64,000 nt of DNA from Streptomyces sp. NBC_01689 (lineage in GTDB: Bacteria; Actinomycetota; Actinomycetes; Streptomycetales; Streptomycetaceae), in assembly GCF_036250675.1 (NCBI RefSeq), contig NZ_CP109592.1, positions 1,426,001 to 1,490,000 of the forward strand. The letters run 5' to 3'. Both the position numbers and the translations under genes were made by a program. Below the pieces are notes generated by a model. The model was given only the letters and a program-made list of their open reading frames with translations. It did not search any database and was not told the origin of the DNA. Below are positions 51,547 to 60,040 of this stretch, piece after piece (the stretch's first letter is position 1; every line of letters begins with the position of its first letter).

Positions 51547-51753
51547 ATGTCTACGAGCCAATCGGATTCGCCCGTGCCGTCCGACGAGAGGACGACCCCC
51601 GACGCACTGCTGCACACCGGCGCCGACGGCGAGGTGAGCGCGGAGGACCTGGTGCTCGCCGCGGGCCGGGACATCACCCCGGAGAGCCTCGCCTGGGCCG
51701 AACGCAAGCTGGCGCAGGAGGGGCCCGCCGCCCTCGACAAGCTGCTGCCCTGA
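51547..51753 (+). CDS. 68-aa conserved small protein
   Basis: ATG 51547 after GGGAGAG starts MSTSQSDSPVPSDERTTPDA, then LLHTGADGEVSAEDLVLAAG, RDITPESLAWAERKLAQEGP and ends DKLLP. It is acidic, soluble and has strong codon bias; small proteins with this pattern are common in Streptomyces (remembered), function unknown. Its TGA stop lies at the exact edge of a MITE end (51753-51792), so the C-terminus may have been fixed by the insertion. Confidence 0.75.
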   Translation: MSTSQSDSPVPSDERTTPDALLHTGADGEVSAEDLVLAAGRDITPESLAWAERKLAQEGPAALDKLLP

Positions 51754-51792
51754 GGGCTGTCCCGGTATCCCCGGCGGGCGCACGACGACAGC
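51753..51792. mobile_element. Solo end of a MITE related to the element at 53545-53712
   Basis: The 40 bp from 51753 match the reverse complement of the right end of the 53.5-kb MITE at 38 of 40 positions (AGGGCTGTCCCG, then TCCCCGGCGGGCGCACGACG). The similarity stops abruptly at 51792 and no opposite end is seen nearby. It overlaps the stop codon of the 68-aa gene. Confidence 0.75.
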
Positions 51793-51798
51793 CATCGA

Positions 51799-51832
51799 CT
51801 TGACCGGCTCCGATGCGGCAGAGCCGGTCAAG
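51799..51832. terminator. Bidirectional terminator
   Basis: CTTGACCGGCTC (51799-51810) pairs perfectly with GAGCCGGTCAAG (51821-51832), 10-nt loop, between convergent genes. Confidence 0.8.
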
Positions 51833-51879
51833 AACCCGCGGAGACCCGGGGTCGCCGGATCGGCGGCCCCGGGACACGG

Positions 51880-52524
51880 TCAGGGGCACTCCCTCCAGGC
51901 CAGGTGGTAGACGGTGCTGATGTCGCCGTCCGTGGAGTCCATGGTCATGAAGCTGGTACTGCCCGGCGCAGACGTGCCCGCGTTGACGCGCAGCTCGGTG
52001 TTGATGTTGAAGTTGCGCTGGACACCACAGGGCGCCCAGACCAGTTGGGCCCAGTCCGTGACGTCGGTGGCCTGCCAGTTGTCGTTGTACGGGCCGCCGA
52101 AGGGGTGGGTGATGGACGCCGTGTTCGAGGAGCCCTGGAAGTAGTACGAGGCCTTCTCGGTGCTGCTGGCGCCGCGCTGGAGCGAGGCGAAGCCGCGGTA
52201 GTCGGCGCTGGCGATGGCGTACGTGAAGCCCTGCGGCACGTGGACGATCAGATTGAGCTGGCAGTTCTTGCGGAACGCGGTGGGTTCGGAGGAGCCCCCC
52301 ACCTGCGCGAGGTAGTCACTGTACGTGACGGTGAAGGCAGTGTTGTCGGGGGACACCGCGACGGCGGCGGTGCCCTGCGGGCAGCCGGAGCCGTTCACGG
52401 TGGCCACCTTGATGACGATCTTGTCCGGAGGCGGGTCGACGATCCCGGAGGAGGGGTCGGGTCCGGGCAGTGCGGTGGCGAACAGGGCGGCTATCGCGCC
52501 ACCCAGAAGCAGCCCACCAGCCAT
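51880..52524 (-). CDS. DUF4360-family secreted protein
   Basis: A 214-aa protein. ATG 52524 follows GGGAGCACC and gives a signal-like hydrophobic start (MAGGLLLGGAIAALFATALP). The mature part matches DUF4360 in outline: VIKVATVNGSGCPQGTAAVA, SPDNTAFTVTYSDYLAQVGG, FRKNCQLNLIVHVPQGFTYA, SADYRGFASLQRGASSTEKA and a closing Cys near the C-terminus. Three or four Cys could form disulfides. DUF4360 proteins are secreted and of unknown function, common in actinobacteria and fungi. A 29-bp inverted repeat (52660-52688) lies in its upstream region. Confidence 0.85.
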   Translation of the reverse strand: MAGGLLLGGAIAALFATALPGPDPSSGIVDPPPDKIVIKVATVNGSGCPQGTAAVAVSPDNTAFTVTYSDYLAQVGGSSEPTAFRKNCQLNLIVHVPQGFTYAIASADYRGFASLQRGASSTEKASYYFQGSSNTASITHPFGGPYNDNWQATDVTDWAQLVWAPCGVQRNFNINTELRVNAGTSAPGSTSFMTMDSTDGDISTVYHLAWRECP

Positions 52525-52659
52525 GGTGCTCCCATCCGTTGCGTTGGCGTTTCCGGCGGCACGGATCGTGTGCCGCCGCGAATTGGGGGGTGCGGTGCCT
52601 TCCGCGTACGGGAGGCACCGTCGCAGACCAGTGCGTTGGATCAAGCGTGAACAGTTGAA

Positions 52660-52688
52660 CCATGGACATGACAAAACCATGTGCATGG
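52660..52688. promoter_or_regulatory. 29-bp inverted repeat upstream of the DUF4360 gene
   Basis: CCATGGACATG and CATGTGCATGG are inverted around ACAAAAC; 10 of 11 arm positions pair, with one G.G mismatch. The patch is AT-richer than its surroundings. It lies in the 475-bp gene-free stretch 52525-52999, which otherwise shows nothing I can name. Likely operator or promoter element. Confidence 0.45.
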
Positions 52689-52999
52689 GCGACCCGGAAA
52701 TGTGAAGGAGCCGTGAAGTCCGGGATCGACCGCATCGTATGTAGCCCGATGCCCGAGGGTCAGGGCGATCTCCGGCCATTCACACCGCGCGCCGTTCACG
52801 ACGCATGTCCGTTCACGTCCGTGACCGCCGTCCTAGGACGCCGGATCCCCGAGACACCGCGGCAAGTCCAACCGGAGCGGTGCGTACGGCGCCGCACGGC
52901 CGCTCGCGGGCCACGGTTCCGGCGGACATGTCCTGGGACTCTCCCCGAATCCCCCCGCCGCCGCACGGCTGCGCCATCGCTCCTGCGACACTGAACGTC

Positions 53000-53548
53000 A
53001 TGGAGTCCCGACACCTGCGAATCGGCCGCCGGCGCATATGGATGCTCAGCGGAGCCTGCTTCGTCGTGCTCGGCCCGGTCGGCTACGTCCTCGGCGGCTG
53101 GATCCCCGTGGCCGCCCTGTTCGTGGCGCTCGTCGCGGCCACCTCGGTCTCGCACTGGAAGGCCTCCTCGTGGCTCGGGCCCGCCGTGGCACGAGGGCAG
53201 CAGGAGAGCCGCCGGGACGTGGCGACGTTCTGCGTGGTGATAGCGGTCAGCGGCTACGCCCAGCCCCCCGCGCACACATCCCCCTCCGCTGGAGTCCCCG
53301 ACCTGGCGGCACTGCGCCTGGAGGCCTACCGGGCCGCGGCGCACGACGACCTCAGCGAGGAACTCCGGGGCCTCGCGGCCGACGCGCTCGCCGCCGCCGA
53401 CGCGGCACACACCGAGGACACCCCGGTGGCCTGGCGAGCGGCACGCGCGAGCGCCGAGCGGCTGGCGCACGCGGCGCAGGAGGGCAATCCCTACGTACGC
53501 AACCTGCTGATCCAGTGGGTCGAGGGAAACCCGGCCGCTGACCGCTAA
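53000..53548 (+). CDS. Membrane protein of unknown function
   Basis: A 182-aa protein with two hydrophobic segments near the N-terminus (IWMLSGACFVVLGPVGYVLG, WIPVAALFVALVAATSV, residues 13-50) and an Ala/Glu-rich helical cytoplasmic part (DLAALRLEAYRAAAHDDLSE, LAADALAAADAAHTEDTPVA). ATG 53000. The stop TAA lies within the left inverted repeat of the MITE at 53545-53712, so the element provides the end of the gene. I do not recognise a family. Confidence 0.75.
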   Translation: MESRHLRIGRRRIWMLSGACFVVLGPVGYVLGGWIPVAALFVALVAATSVSHWKASSWLGPAVARGQQESRRDVATFCVVIAVSGYAQPPAHTSPSAGVPDLAALRLEAYRAAAHDDLSEELRGLAADALAAADAAHTEDTPVAWRAARASAERLAHAAQEGNPYVRNLLIQWVEGNPAADR

Positions 53549-53712
53549 GGGCTGTCCCGTCATCCCCGGTGGATCAGCGCGCGGCGTCAGATGCGGTGCA
53601 TCGCAAGGCGGAGGGTCGTCCTCATACCGGGCGTATTCGGGCGATCCGACAACGAGGCGAGGTGCCGTAGCTGTCGTCGTGCGCCCGCCGGGGATGACGG
53701 GACAGCCCTTAG
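53545..53712. mobile_element. 168-bp MITE with 25-bp perfect terminal inverted repeats
   Basis: The left end CTAAGGGCTGTCCCGTCATC (continuing CCCGG) is repeated exactly inverted at 53688-53712. The 118-bp interior has no reading frame of note. The ends resemble those of Streptomyces IS5-like elements (GGGCTGTCCC), so it may be mobilised by such a transposase. The outer CTAA/TTAG is part of the symmetry. It replaces the stop region of the upstream membrane protein gene. Confidence 0.85.
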
Positions 53713-53997
53713 GCCGGGTCCGCAAGGTCTCGTCCGCCCGGCGACGCCCGGCCCGGCCTCCGGGCGCACGACGCGACTTCGCGGCCACGACCTGAACCGG
53801 GTCGGACCATCCGCCCGAAACAGGGACCTCGCGGCCGGTACGGTGGGCGCGGGCACCGCACGCTCCGGCAACTCCCGCCCCACGGCGCGCCATCGGACGA
53901 CCCGGCGACGCGACGCGCGGCGAACCCCGCCCCGGGACCTGCGAGTCGACGCGGTGCGGCAGGTCGGCGTCCACGACTCCCAGGGATCGCGAGGACC

Positions 53998-54768
53998 ATG
54001 GCGGACTTCTCCAGCAGGCCCGGCGCCGCGTTCGTCGCGGGCGGCACCGGCGGGATCGGCGCGGCCGTCGTCCGTACGCTGGCCGAGCGCGGCAGCGACG
54101 TGGCCTTCACCTACCGCACCGGCCGGGCCGGGGCCGACGCGCTCGTCACCCAGGTGCGCGAACACGGACGCCAAGTCCTCGCGCTGGCCCTCGACCTGAC
54201 CGACGAGACGGCCACCGCGGAGGCGGTCTCCGAGGCCGCGGACACCTTCGGCGGCCTCCACACGGTGGTGTACGCGGCCGGCCCGCACGTGCCGATGGTC
54301 CACCTCAGCCAGGTGACACCACGTCAGTTCCGTGCCCAGCTCGAGGCGGACGCTCTGGCCTTCTTCCATCTCGTCCATCCCGCGCTGCCACGACTGCGGG
54401 AGAGCCGGGGCAACATCGTCGCCGTGACCACCGTGGCCACCCGCCGTTTCCCGGTCCGCGACGGGCTCTCCTCGGGCACGAAGGGGGCGGTCGAGGCCGT
54501 CGCGCGGGCGCTGGCGGCCGAGGAGGGCCGGTACGGAGTCCGGGTGAACTGCGTCGCCCCGGGCATGCTGACCGACGGCATCGCCGCCCGGCTGATCGCC
54601 TCCGGCGAGCTCGACGAGACGGCCCTGCGGATCACCCGCCACAACATCCCGCTCCGCCGCTTCGGCGAGGCGACGGACATCGCCGAGGCGGTGGCGTTCC
54701 TGGCCTCGGACCGCGCCGGTTTCATCACCGGGCAGGCCCTCGGGGTGGACGGCGGCTACAGCGTGTGA
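53998..54768 (+). CDS. SDR-family oxidoreductase lacking the catalytic Tyr
   Basis: A 256-aa short-chain dehydrogenase/reductase. The cofactor loop is AFVAGGTGGIGAAVVRTLAE (residues 10-29), an NAxG-equivalent is VVYAAGPHVPM, and the C-terminus is FITGQALGVDGGYSV. In the active-site region GLSSGTKGAVEAVARAL the Lys is present but the Tyr of YxxxK is Ser, and the usual catalytic Ser position reads TTVAT. Such enzymes may be inactive or use another acid, or act as enoyl-reductase-like members. ATG 53998 with GCGAGGACC. Preceded by the MITE and an empty 285-bp spacer. Confidence 0.88.
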   Translation: MADFSSRPGAAFVAGGTGGIGAAVVRTLAERGSDVAFTYRTGRAGADALVTQVREHGRQVLALALDLTDETATAEAVSEAADTFGGLHTVVYAAGPHVPMVHLSQVTPRQFRAQLEADALAFFHLVHPALPRLRESRGNIVAVTTVATRRFPVRDGLSSGTKGAVEAVARALAAEEGRYGVRVNCVAPGMLTDGIAARLIASGELDETALRITRHNIPLRRFGEATDIAEAVAFLASDRAGFITGQALGVDGGYSV

Positions 54769-54871
54769 CCCCCCGGTCGTACGGCGGGGAACCGACCGGT
54801 CCCGCCGCGCGTCTCGCACTGGACGGCGAGGTCGCCGTCGGGTCGTGCGGTGTCCGGGAGGCGGCTGGAGT

Positions 54872-55372
54872 TTGTTCATCGTGCTGATGTACGGCGCTCT
54901 CCTCGCCGTGCCACTCTGGACCGTCGCGGTCCTGGTGAAGGGGATCTCCGTCGCCCTTCCGGGACGCCGGCCGGACTGGGCCAGGGACTTGGCGCTCTGG
55001 TGCGCGGCCATGGCGGCCGCGGCCGCCGTGATCGTCTACTCGATCGGGCTCGGCTCCGTCGACTGGTACGCCAACGCGGCGGAGTCCGGGGCGAGTTCGT
55101 CCCCGGCCGAACCCTGCCGGTCCCTGAGCGCCGACGAGCTCGACCATCTCGCCGGGCACGAACCGTCGTATTTCCCGCTGGGCTTCACCTGCGTCCTGGA
55201 CGACGGGAGCGTGGTCGCGGGCAAGGGCGACTACCCCTGGCTGAACGGCCTGGCCGCCGCGTTCGCCCTGGGGGCGGGGTCGCTGGTGCTCGGGGTACGC
55301 CTCCGGGACGGACTACGGACACGCGCCACCGCGAAGGCGCACCCCCGGCCTGCCCCTCAAGGCCGCGACTGA
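54872..55372 (+). CDS. Membrane protein of unknown function
   Basis: A protein of about 166 aa with three transmembrane segments: FIVLMYGALLAVPLWTVAVL, ALWCAAMAAAAAVIVYSIGL and LNGLAAAFALGAGSLVLGVR. Between the second and third is an about 60-residue external loop with two Cys (EPCRSLSADELDHLAG, FTCVLDDGSVVAGKGDY), probably a disulfide. The start is uncertain: TTG 54872, GTG 54845 or ATG 54887. It converges with, and overlaps by 16 bp, the TetR gene. No family recognised. Confidence 0.7.
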   Translation: MFIVLMYGALLAVPLWTVAVLVKGISVALPGRRPDWARDLALWCAAMAAAAAVIVYSIGLGSVDWYANAAESGASSSPAEPCRSLSADELDHLAGHEPSYFPLGFTCVLDDGSVVAGKGDYPWLNGLAAAFALGAGSLVLGVRLRDGLRTRATAKAHPRPAPQGRD

Positions 55373-55989
55373 GCGCTTCGACCGAAGGCCGGATGACCCG
55401 TGACGGCCGCCGCGTGGTCGAGCAGGCGACCCTCGATCTCCTGCGCGGTCGCGCTGCCGACCAGCAGGTCCATCGCGTAGCCGTCCTCCAGCGCCACGAA
55501 GGAGCGCCCGAGGATCCGCGCATCCCCGGAGAGTGTGAACTCGCCGCTCTCCCGGCCCAGTTCCAGTACCTGCCGGTAGAGCTCGCTCTGCTGATCGACG
55601 AAGGCGCGCTGCCGTTGGGCGGCACTCTCGTTGCGCAACGCCACCGGAAAGAGTTCGAAGAGCAGCCGGGTGCTCTCCTCGGCCTCTCCGGGCCACGGCA
55701 CGCCCGTGCGGATGCAGGCCCGCAGCCGCTCCACCGGGCCCTCAGCCCGCGCGATGGCGTCCTCGCGACTGACGAAGTACGTGGCCGCACTGCGCTCGAA
55801 CACGGCCGCGAACAGTTCATGGATGTCGGTGTAGTAGTAGAGCACCGAGGCGGGAGTGACGCCCGCGGCCTTCGCGACATCCCGCAGCTTGGTGGCTGTG
55901 GCCCCGAGGTCCACCACGGTCCTGGCGGTCGCGTCGATCAGCTGGGCGCGGCGCTCCACCTGGTTTCTTGGTCGGGCCATGGCTGACAT
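55357..55989 (-). CDS. TetR-family regulator of the nitrilase/permease operon
   Basis: A 210-aa TetR protein. HTH at about residues 10-58 (RRAQLIDATARTVVDLGATA, LRDVAKAAGVTPASVLYYYT); the C-terminal domain (VERLRACIRTGVPWPGEAEE, LGRSFVALEDGYAMDLLVGS) is BetI/TetR_C_6-like. ATG 55989 or 55980 (MARPRNQ). It is divergent from a nitrilase plus APC permease operon, and the spacer holds the inverted repeat 56040-56066, the likely operator. It should repress uptake and hydrolysis of an amide or amine compound until the ligand appears (inference). Confidence 0.9.
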   Translation of the reverse strand: MSAMARPRNQVERRAQLIDATARTVVDLGATATKLRDVAKAAGVTPASVLYYYTDIHELFAAVFERSAATYFVSREDAIARAEGPVERLRACIRTGVPWPGEAEESTRLLFELFPVALRNESAAQRQRAFVDQQSELYRQVLELGRESGEFTLSGDARILGRSFVALEDGYAMDLLVGSATAQEIEGRLLDHAAAVTGHPAFGRSAQSRP

Positions 55990-56039
55990 GCTCGCACACC
56001 CCCGGAAGACGACCGGTGCCGGCCATTGACCTGACTCCG

Positions 56040-56066
56040 TTCGTTAATTAAATTTCATTTAACGAA
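56040..56066. promoter_or_regulatory. TetR operator TTCGTTAA-N11-TTAACGAA
   Basis: Perfect 8-bp arms in a strikingly AT-rich 27-bp patch in the divergent spacer between the TetR gene (51 bp away) and the nitrilase gene (25 bp away). It likely overlaps the nitrilase promoter. Confidence 0.75.
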
Positions 56067-56090
56067 TTCCCGAGTCGGACCTGGTGAACT

Positions 56091-57029
56091 ATGTCCCGCG
56101 CTCTCCCCCTCGTCCTGGCCCAGGCCGCCCAGCGCGGCGCCGACGACCTGGACGGCCTGGCCACCGACGTACGCAGGCGCACGGCAGGGCTGCCCGCCAC
56201 GCCGCTGGTCGTCTACCCCGAGCTCCACCTGGGCGGGCCGGCCGCCGGAGCCGCGCACCCCACCCCCTCCGAGCTGCCGGAACTCCTCGCCGAGCCCATG
56301 GGCGGCCCGCGGGACCGCGCTCTCGCGGAGATCGCCGGTGACCTCGGCGTCTGGCTCGCCCCGGGCAGCGTCTACGAGCGTGCGCCGGACGGACGGATCC
56401 ACAACACCGCTCCCGTGTACTCCCCGCGCGGCGAGCGGGTCGCGGCCTACCGGAAGATCTTCCCCTGGCGGCCCTACGAGACGGTCTCCCCCGGCGCCGA
56501 GTTCACCGTCTTCGAGCTGGACGGCATCGGTCGCGTAGGGCTGTCGATCTGCTACGACGCGTGGTTCCCCGAGACCACCCGCCACCTCGCCTGGATGGGC
56601 GCCGAGCTGGTGCTGAACTTCGTGCAGACCTCCGGCAGCGACCGGTCCCAGGAACTCGTCCTGGCCCGCGCCAACGCCATCGTCAACCAGCTCTTCGTCG
56701 CCAGCGTCAACTGCGCGGCGCCCGTGGGCACCGGCCGGACCCTGCTCGTCGACCCGCAGGGCACCGTCCGGTCCGAAGCCGCGGGCGACAGCGACACCAC
56801 CCTCACCGACGTGATCGACCTGGACGAGGTCACCAACGTCCGGCGTCTGGGAACCGCCGCCCTCAACCGGCCCTGGCAGCAGTTCCGGGCCGACGACCGC
56901 CCGCTCGAACTGCCGCTCTACCAGGGGCGGATCGACCCCGCGACGTGGACCGGCGCCACCGCCCCGGCCCCTCTGCCCAGCCACCCCACCGAGACCGGTG
57001 GTCCCCGGACGGAAGAGAGAATGCCGTGA
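56091..57029 (+). CDS. Carbon-nitrogen hydrolase (nitrilase superfamily)
   Basis: A 312-aa CN-hydrolase. The Glu-Lys-Cys triad is visible: VVYPELHLGG (Glu near residue 44), AAYRKIFPWRPYE (Lys near 122) and GLSICYDAWFPETTR (Cys near 157). WFPE after CYD and the NxxY-like FVQTSGSDRSQE point to an aliphatic amidase / omega-amidase or N-carbamoyl hydrolase rather than a true nitrilase. The stop overlaps the GTG of an APC permease gene, so uptake and hydrolysis of the substrate are coupled. Regulated by the divergent TetR. Confidence 0.92.
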   Translation: MSRALPLVLAQAAQRGADDLDGLATDVRRRTAGLPATPLVVYPELHLGGPAAGAAHPTPSELPELLAEPMGGPRDRALAEIAGDLGVWLAPGSVYERAPDGRIHNTAPVYSPRGERVAAYRKIFPWRPYETVSPGAEFTVFELDGIGRVGLSICYDAWFPETTRHLAWMGAELVLNFVQTSGSDRSQELVLARANAIVNQLFVASVNCAAPVGTGRTLLVDPQGTVRSEAAGDSDTTLTDVIDLDEVTNVRRLGTAALNRPWQQFRADDRPLELPLYQGRIDPATWTGATAPAPLPSHPTETGGPRTEERMP

Positions 57030-58408
57030 CAGAACAGCCGGCCCGTATGCGTGGAGACCTCGGGCTCCTCTCCGTGGTCGCCTTCGGCGTGGCCTACATG
57101 GCCCCCGCCGTCGTCACCTCGATCTTCGGAGTGATCGCCGCCACCAGCAAGGGCGCCGCGCCCACCGCGTACATGATCGCCACGGGCGCGATGCTGCTCA
57201 CGGGACTCAGCTACGCGAAGATGGCCAAGGTCCACCCGAGCTCCGGGTCCGTCTACACCTACGCCCGCAAGGAACTCGACGCGCGCATCGGTTTTCTCGC
57301 CGGGTGGGCGCTGCTGCTCGACTACCTGTTCCTGCCGATGGTCGCCTGGCTGCTCCAGGCCATCTACCTCCACGCCCAGTTCCCGGCCGTCCCTGAGTGG
57401 GCCTGGCTCGTCATCAACGTGGTCCTGGCCACCGTCGTCAACGTCGTCGGCCTGAAGGCCGCCGACCGTGTCAACCGGATCCTGCTGGTCGGCGTGACCA
57501 CCGTCCTCGTCGTCCTCGCGGTGCTGTGCGCCCGCCACGGCCTCGGTCACGGGGGCGCCCCCGCCGCGGGCCACGCCTTCTGGAACCACGCGACCAGCCT
57601 GTCGTCCGTGACGGCCGCCGCCGCGGTGGCCGCCTACGCCTTCCTCGGCTTCGACGCGGTGAGCACGCTCAGCGAGGAGGTGCGTGACCCGCGCCGCACC
57701 ATCCCGCGCAGCATCATCCTGACCGTGCTGACCGGCGGCGGCATCTTCATCGCCATCTCCTTCCTCATGCAGTGGGCGCACCCCGGCGGCTCCTTCACCG
57801 ACGAGAACTCCGCCGGCTACCTGGTGTCCACCACCGTCGGCGGACACACCTTCGCGGACGTCGCCAACATCGTCGGCATGCTCGGCGGGTTCGCCTCCTG
57901 CGTCGCCATCCAGGCCAGCACCAGCCGCCTGATGTTCGTCATGGGCCGGGACGGCGCCCTGCCGCGGCGGATCTTCGGGCGCCTGCACCGGAAACTGCTC
58001 ACCCCCGTCACCAACGTGCTGGTCATCGGCGGGATCGGCCTGCTCGCGCTGAACCTGTCCCTCGCCGACGCCACCTCCTTCATCAACTTCGGCGCGTTCC
58101 TCGGCTTCGCCGTCGTCAACCTCTGCGTGATCGCCTACGCCGTGCGGCAGTGGCGTTCCGGAACCCGGCACTCACGCGTCCGCTACGTCCTCCTGCCCGC
58201 CGCCGGTGCCGCGGTGGACGTCTACCTGATCACCCAACTCGGCGGAACCGCCGTGCGACTCGGCCTCGGCTGGCTGATCCTCGGCATCGTCTGGCTGGCG
58301 GTGATCACCCGGGGCTTCCGCCGGCCGGCCCCCGAACTGCGGCTCCAGTCCACCGACGACACGTCCGCGCCGCCCGAGGCCACGGGCTCCCGCGTGCGAA
58401 CGGCGTGA
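57026..58408 (+). CDS. APC-superfamily amino acid/amine permease
   Basis: A 460-aa integral membrane protein with about 12 hydrophobic segments. Family marks: GLLSVVAFGVAYMAPAVVTS (TM1), ATGAMLLTGLSYAKMAKVHP then SSGSVYTYARKELDARIGFL (TM2-3 loop, conserved in APC), and FLGFDAVSTLSEEVRDPRRT (TM6 region), FVMGRDGALPR. GTG 57026 overlaps the nitrilase stop (GTGA). It resembles APC permeases for amines or amino acids (YjeH/PuuP-like in outline). Substrate presumably feeds the nitrilase-family enzyme. Confidence 0.92.
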   Translation: MTEQPARMRGDLGLLSVVAFGVAYMAPAVVTSIFGVIAATSKGAAPTAYMIATGAMLLTGLSYAKMAKVHPSSGSVYTYARKELDARIGFLAGWALLLDYLFLPMVAWLLQAIYLHAQFPAVPEWAWLVINVVLATVVNVVGLKAADRVNRILLVGVTTVLVVLAVLCARHGLGHGGAPAAGHAFWNHATSLSSVTAAAAVAAYAFLGFDAVSTLSEEVRDPRRTIPRSIILTVLTGGGIFIAISFLMQWAHPGGSFTDENSAGYLVSTTVGGHTFADVANIVGMLGGFASCVAIQASTSRLMFVMGRDGALPRRIFGRLHRKLLTPVTNVLVIGGIGLLALNLSLADATSFINFGAFLGFAVVNLCVIAYAVRQWRSGTRHSRVRYVLLPAAGAAVDVYLITQLGGTAVRLGLGWLILGIVWLAVITRGFRRPAPELRLQSTDDTSAPPEATGSRVRTA

Positions 58409-58975
58409 CACCGGCATGACGCCGGGGCGGGGGTTTCCGGTCACGGAGCCCCCGCCCGCGCGAGCGACAGCCGCGTGCGGCGGTCGGGCAACTGCTGCGC
58501 GGCACGCGGCGGATGCTTCACCGCGGCGTTCGCGCCCTGCCTTCGAGATGCGCGTGAGGTGTGTCCGCGCCTAGGCTGACAGGAGGCATGTGAGGGTCTC
58601 CGACCAGGTTCGATGCCGATTCTCCTGGCCGCCGCGGGGACGCCGTGCGGTGCTGTCCGGGGGAGGACTCTTCCGGGAGATCGCGGCAGCGGCGCCGGTC
58701 TCGTCAGCGCACCTCCACGACCGGCCCGTCACGGGCGCGCGGTCGGCGCCGCACCGCTCGCCACGGGTCCGTGCATCGACGAGGGCGAGCGACGGCCCGT
58801 GCCCGGAGGACGGCGAGTCCCGGGCTCCCCGCTCGCACACCTGCCACGCCCGAGCGCACACATGACGCGCCCGAGGCGATGGCGAGGCGTCCCACCCAGG
58901 TCGCGTCCGATCGGGCTTCGGCCGCGGACCGCACGGCACTTGGGCATGGGGCGGTGGTTCAGTCAGGAAGGGCAT
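58409..58975. other. 567-bp spacer with one doubtful ORF
   Basis: A promoter-like CCTAGGCTGACAGGAGGCATG segment at about 58570-58590 places a strong AGGAGG before GTG 58590, which opens a 91-codon frame to 58865 (VRVSDQVRCRFSWPPRGRRA...). Its translation is Arg/Ser/Ala-rich with poor codon pattern and matches nothing I know; it may be a decayed gene. Otherwise empty. Confidence 0.4.
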
Positions 58976-59992
58976 GTGGTGAAACTCGATCAGATCCTCC
59001 CGGCACACATAGGGTTCGGCAGCGCACCGCTCGGAAACATGTTCCGCTCGGTTCCCGAGGAAGAGGCCGCGGCCACGGTCGACGCCGCCTGGGAACAGGG
59101 CACGCGCTATTTCGACACCGCGCCCTTCTACGGCTCCGGACTGGCGGAGATCCGTCTCGGGAACGCGCTCTCCGGCCGTCCGCGCGACGAGTACGTCCTC
59201 AGCACCAAGGTCGGCCGGGTCATCCTGGACGAGGAGGAGGACCCGGCCGCACGTGATCTCGGCGAGAAGGGCAACCTCTTCGCTCACGGTCGCCCGAACA
59301 AGATGGTTCACGTGTGGACGGCCGACGCGACGAAACGCTCCATCGAAGACAGCTTGAAGCGCCTGCGGACCGACCGCCTGGACATCGTGTGGGTGCACGA
59401 CATCGCCCAGGACTTCCACGGCGACCTGTGGCTGGAGAAATTCGAGGAGGCTCGCACGGGTGCGTTCCGCGTGCTCACCGCGTTGCGGGACCAGGGTGTC
59501 ATCAAGGCCTGGGGACTCGGCGTCAACCGCACCGAACCCATCGAAATCACCCTGGCGCTGGACGAGCCGCAGCCCGACGGGTTCCTGCTGGCCGGCCGGT
59601 ACTCCCTGCTCGACCACGCGCACGCCCTGCAACGGCTGTTGCCCATGGCGGAGGAGCAGGGCGTCGGCATGGTCGTCGGAGGGCCCTACAGCTCCGGCAT
59701 CCTCGCCGGCGGCACCCACTTCGAGTACGTCACCGCTCCGCCCGCGATCGTGGCGAAGGTCGCACGGCTGAAGGAACTCACCGACAGCCACGGCGTGAGC
59801 GTCAAGGCCGCCGCCCTCCACTTCTCCCTCGCGCACCCCGTCGCCGAGGCGGTGATCCCGGGCGCGACCCGGCCCGCCCACACCATCGAGGACCATGCCG
59901 CGTTCAACGAGAAGGTGCCCGCCGGATTCTGGGCCGATCTGCGCGACTCCGGCCTGGTCAGCCCCCTGGCGCCCCTGCCGGACGGGGCATGA
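58976..59992 (+). CDS. Aldo-keto reductase, aldose 1-dehydrogenase type
   Basis: A 338-aa AKR: IGFGSAPLGNMFRSVPEEEA, AAWEQGTRYFDTAPFYGSGL (catalytic Asp and Tyr), VLSTKVGRVILDEEED (Lys), IVWVHDIAQDFHGD (His) and VIPGATRPAHTIEDHAAFN (NADP phosphate region). The long insertion after the Lys and the HDI motif are typical of the D-threo-aldose/L-fucose dehydrogenase subgroup. GTG 58976 follows AGGAAG; an upstream extension to 58613 is not coding-like. Followed after 48 bp by an SRPBCC gene on the same strand. Confidence 0.92.
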   Translation: MVKLDQILPAHIGFGSAPLGNMFRSVPEEEAAATVDAAWEQGTRYFDTAPFYGSGLAEIRLGNALSGRPRDEYVLSTKVGRVILDEEEDPAARDLGEKGNLFAHGRPNKMVHVWTADATKRSIEDSLKRLRTDRLDIVWVHDIAQDFHGDLWLEKFEEARTGAFRVLTALRDQGVIKAWGLGVNRTEPIEITLALDEPQPDGFLLAGRYSLLDHAHALQRLLPMAEEQGVGMVVGGPYSSGILAGGTHFEYVTAPPAIVAKVARLKELTDSHGVSVKAAALHFSLAHPVAEAVIPGATRPAHTIEDHAAFNEKVPAGFWADLRDSGLVSPLAPLPDGA

Positions 59993-60040
59993 GCCCGGTC
60001 GCCCGTCCACCGGCGTCCGAACGAGTTCTGGAGGAGCGAC

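Noticed and set aside
58590..58865. 91-codon frame with strong ribosome-binding site
   Set aside because: Arg/Ser/Ala-rich translation with weak codon bias and no recognised family; kept only as a note in the spacer entry.
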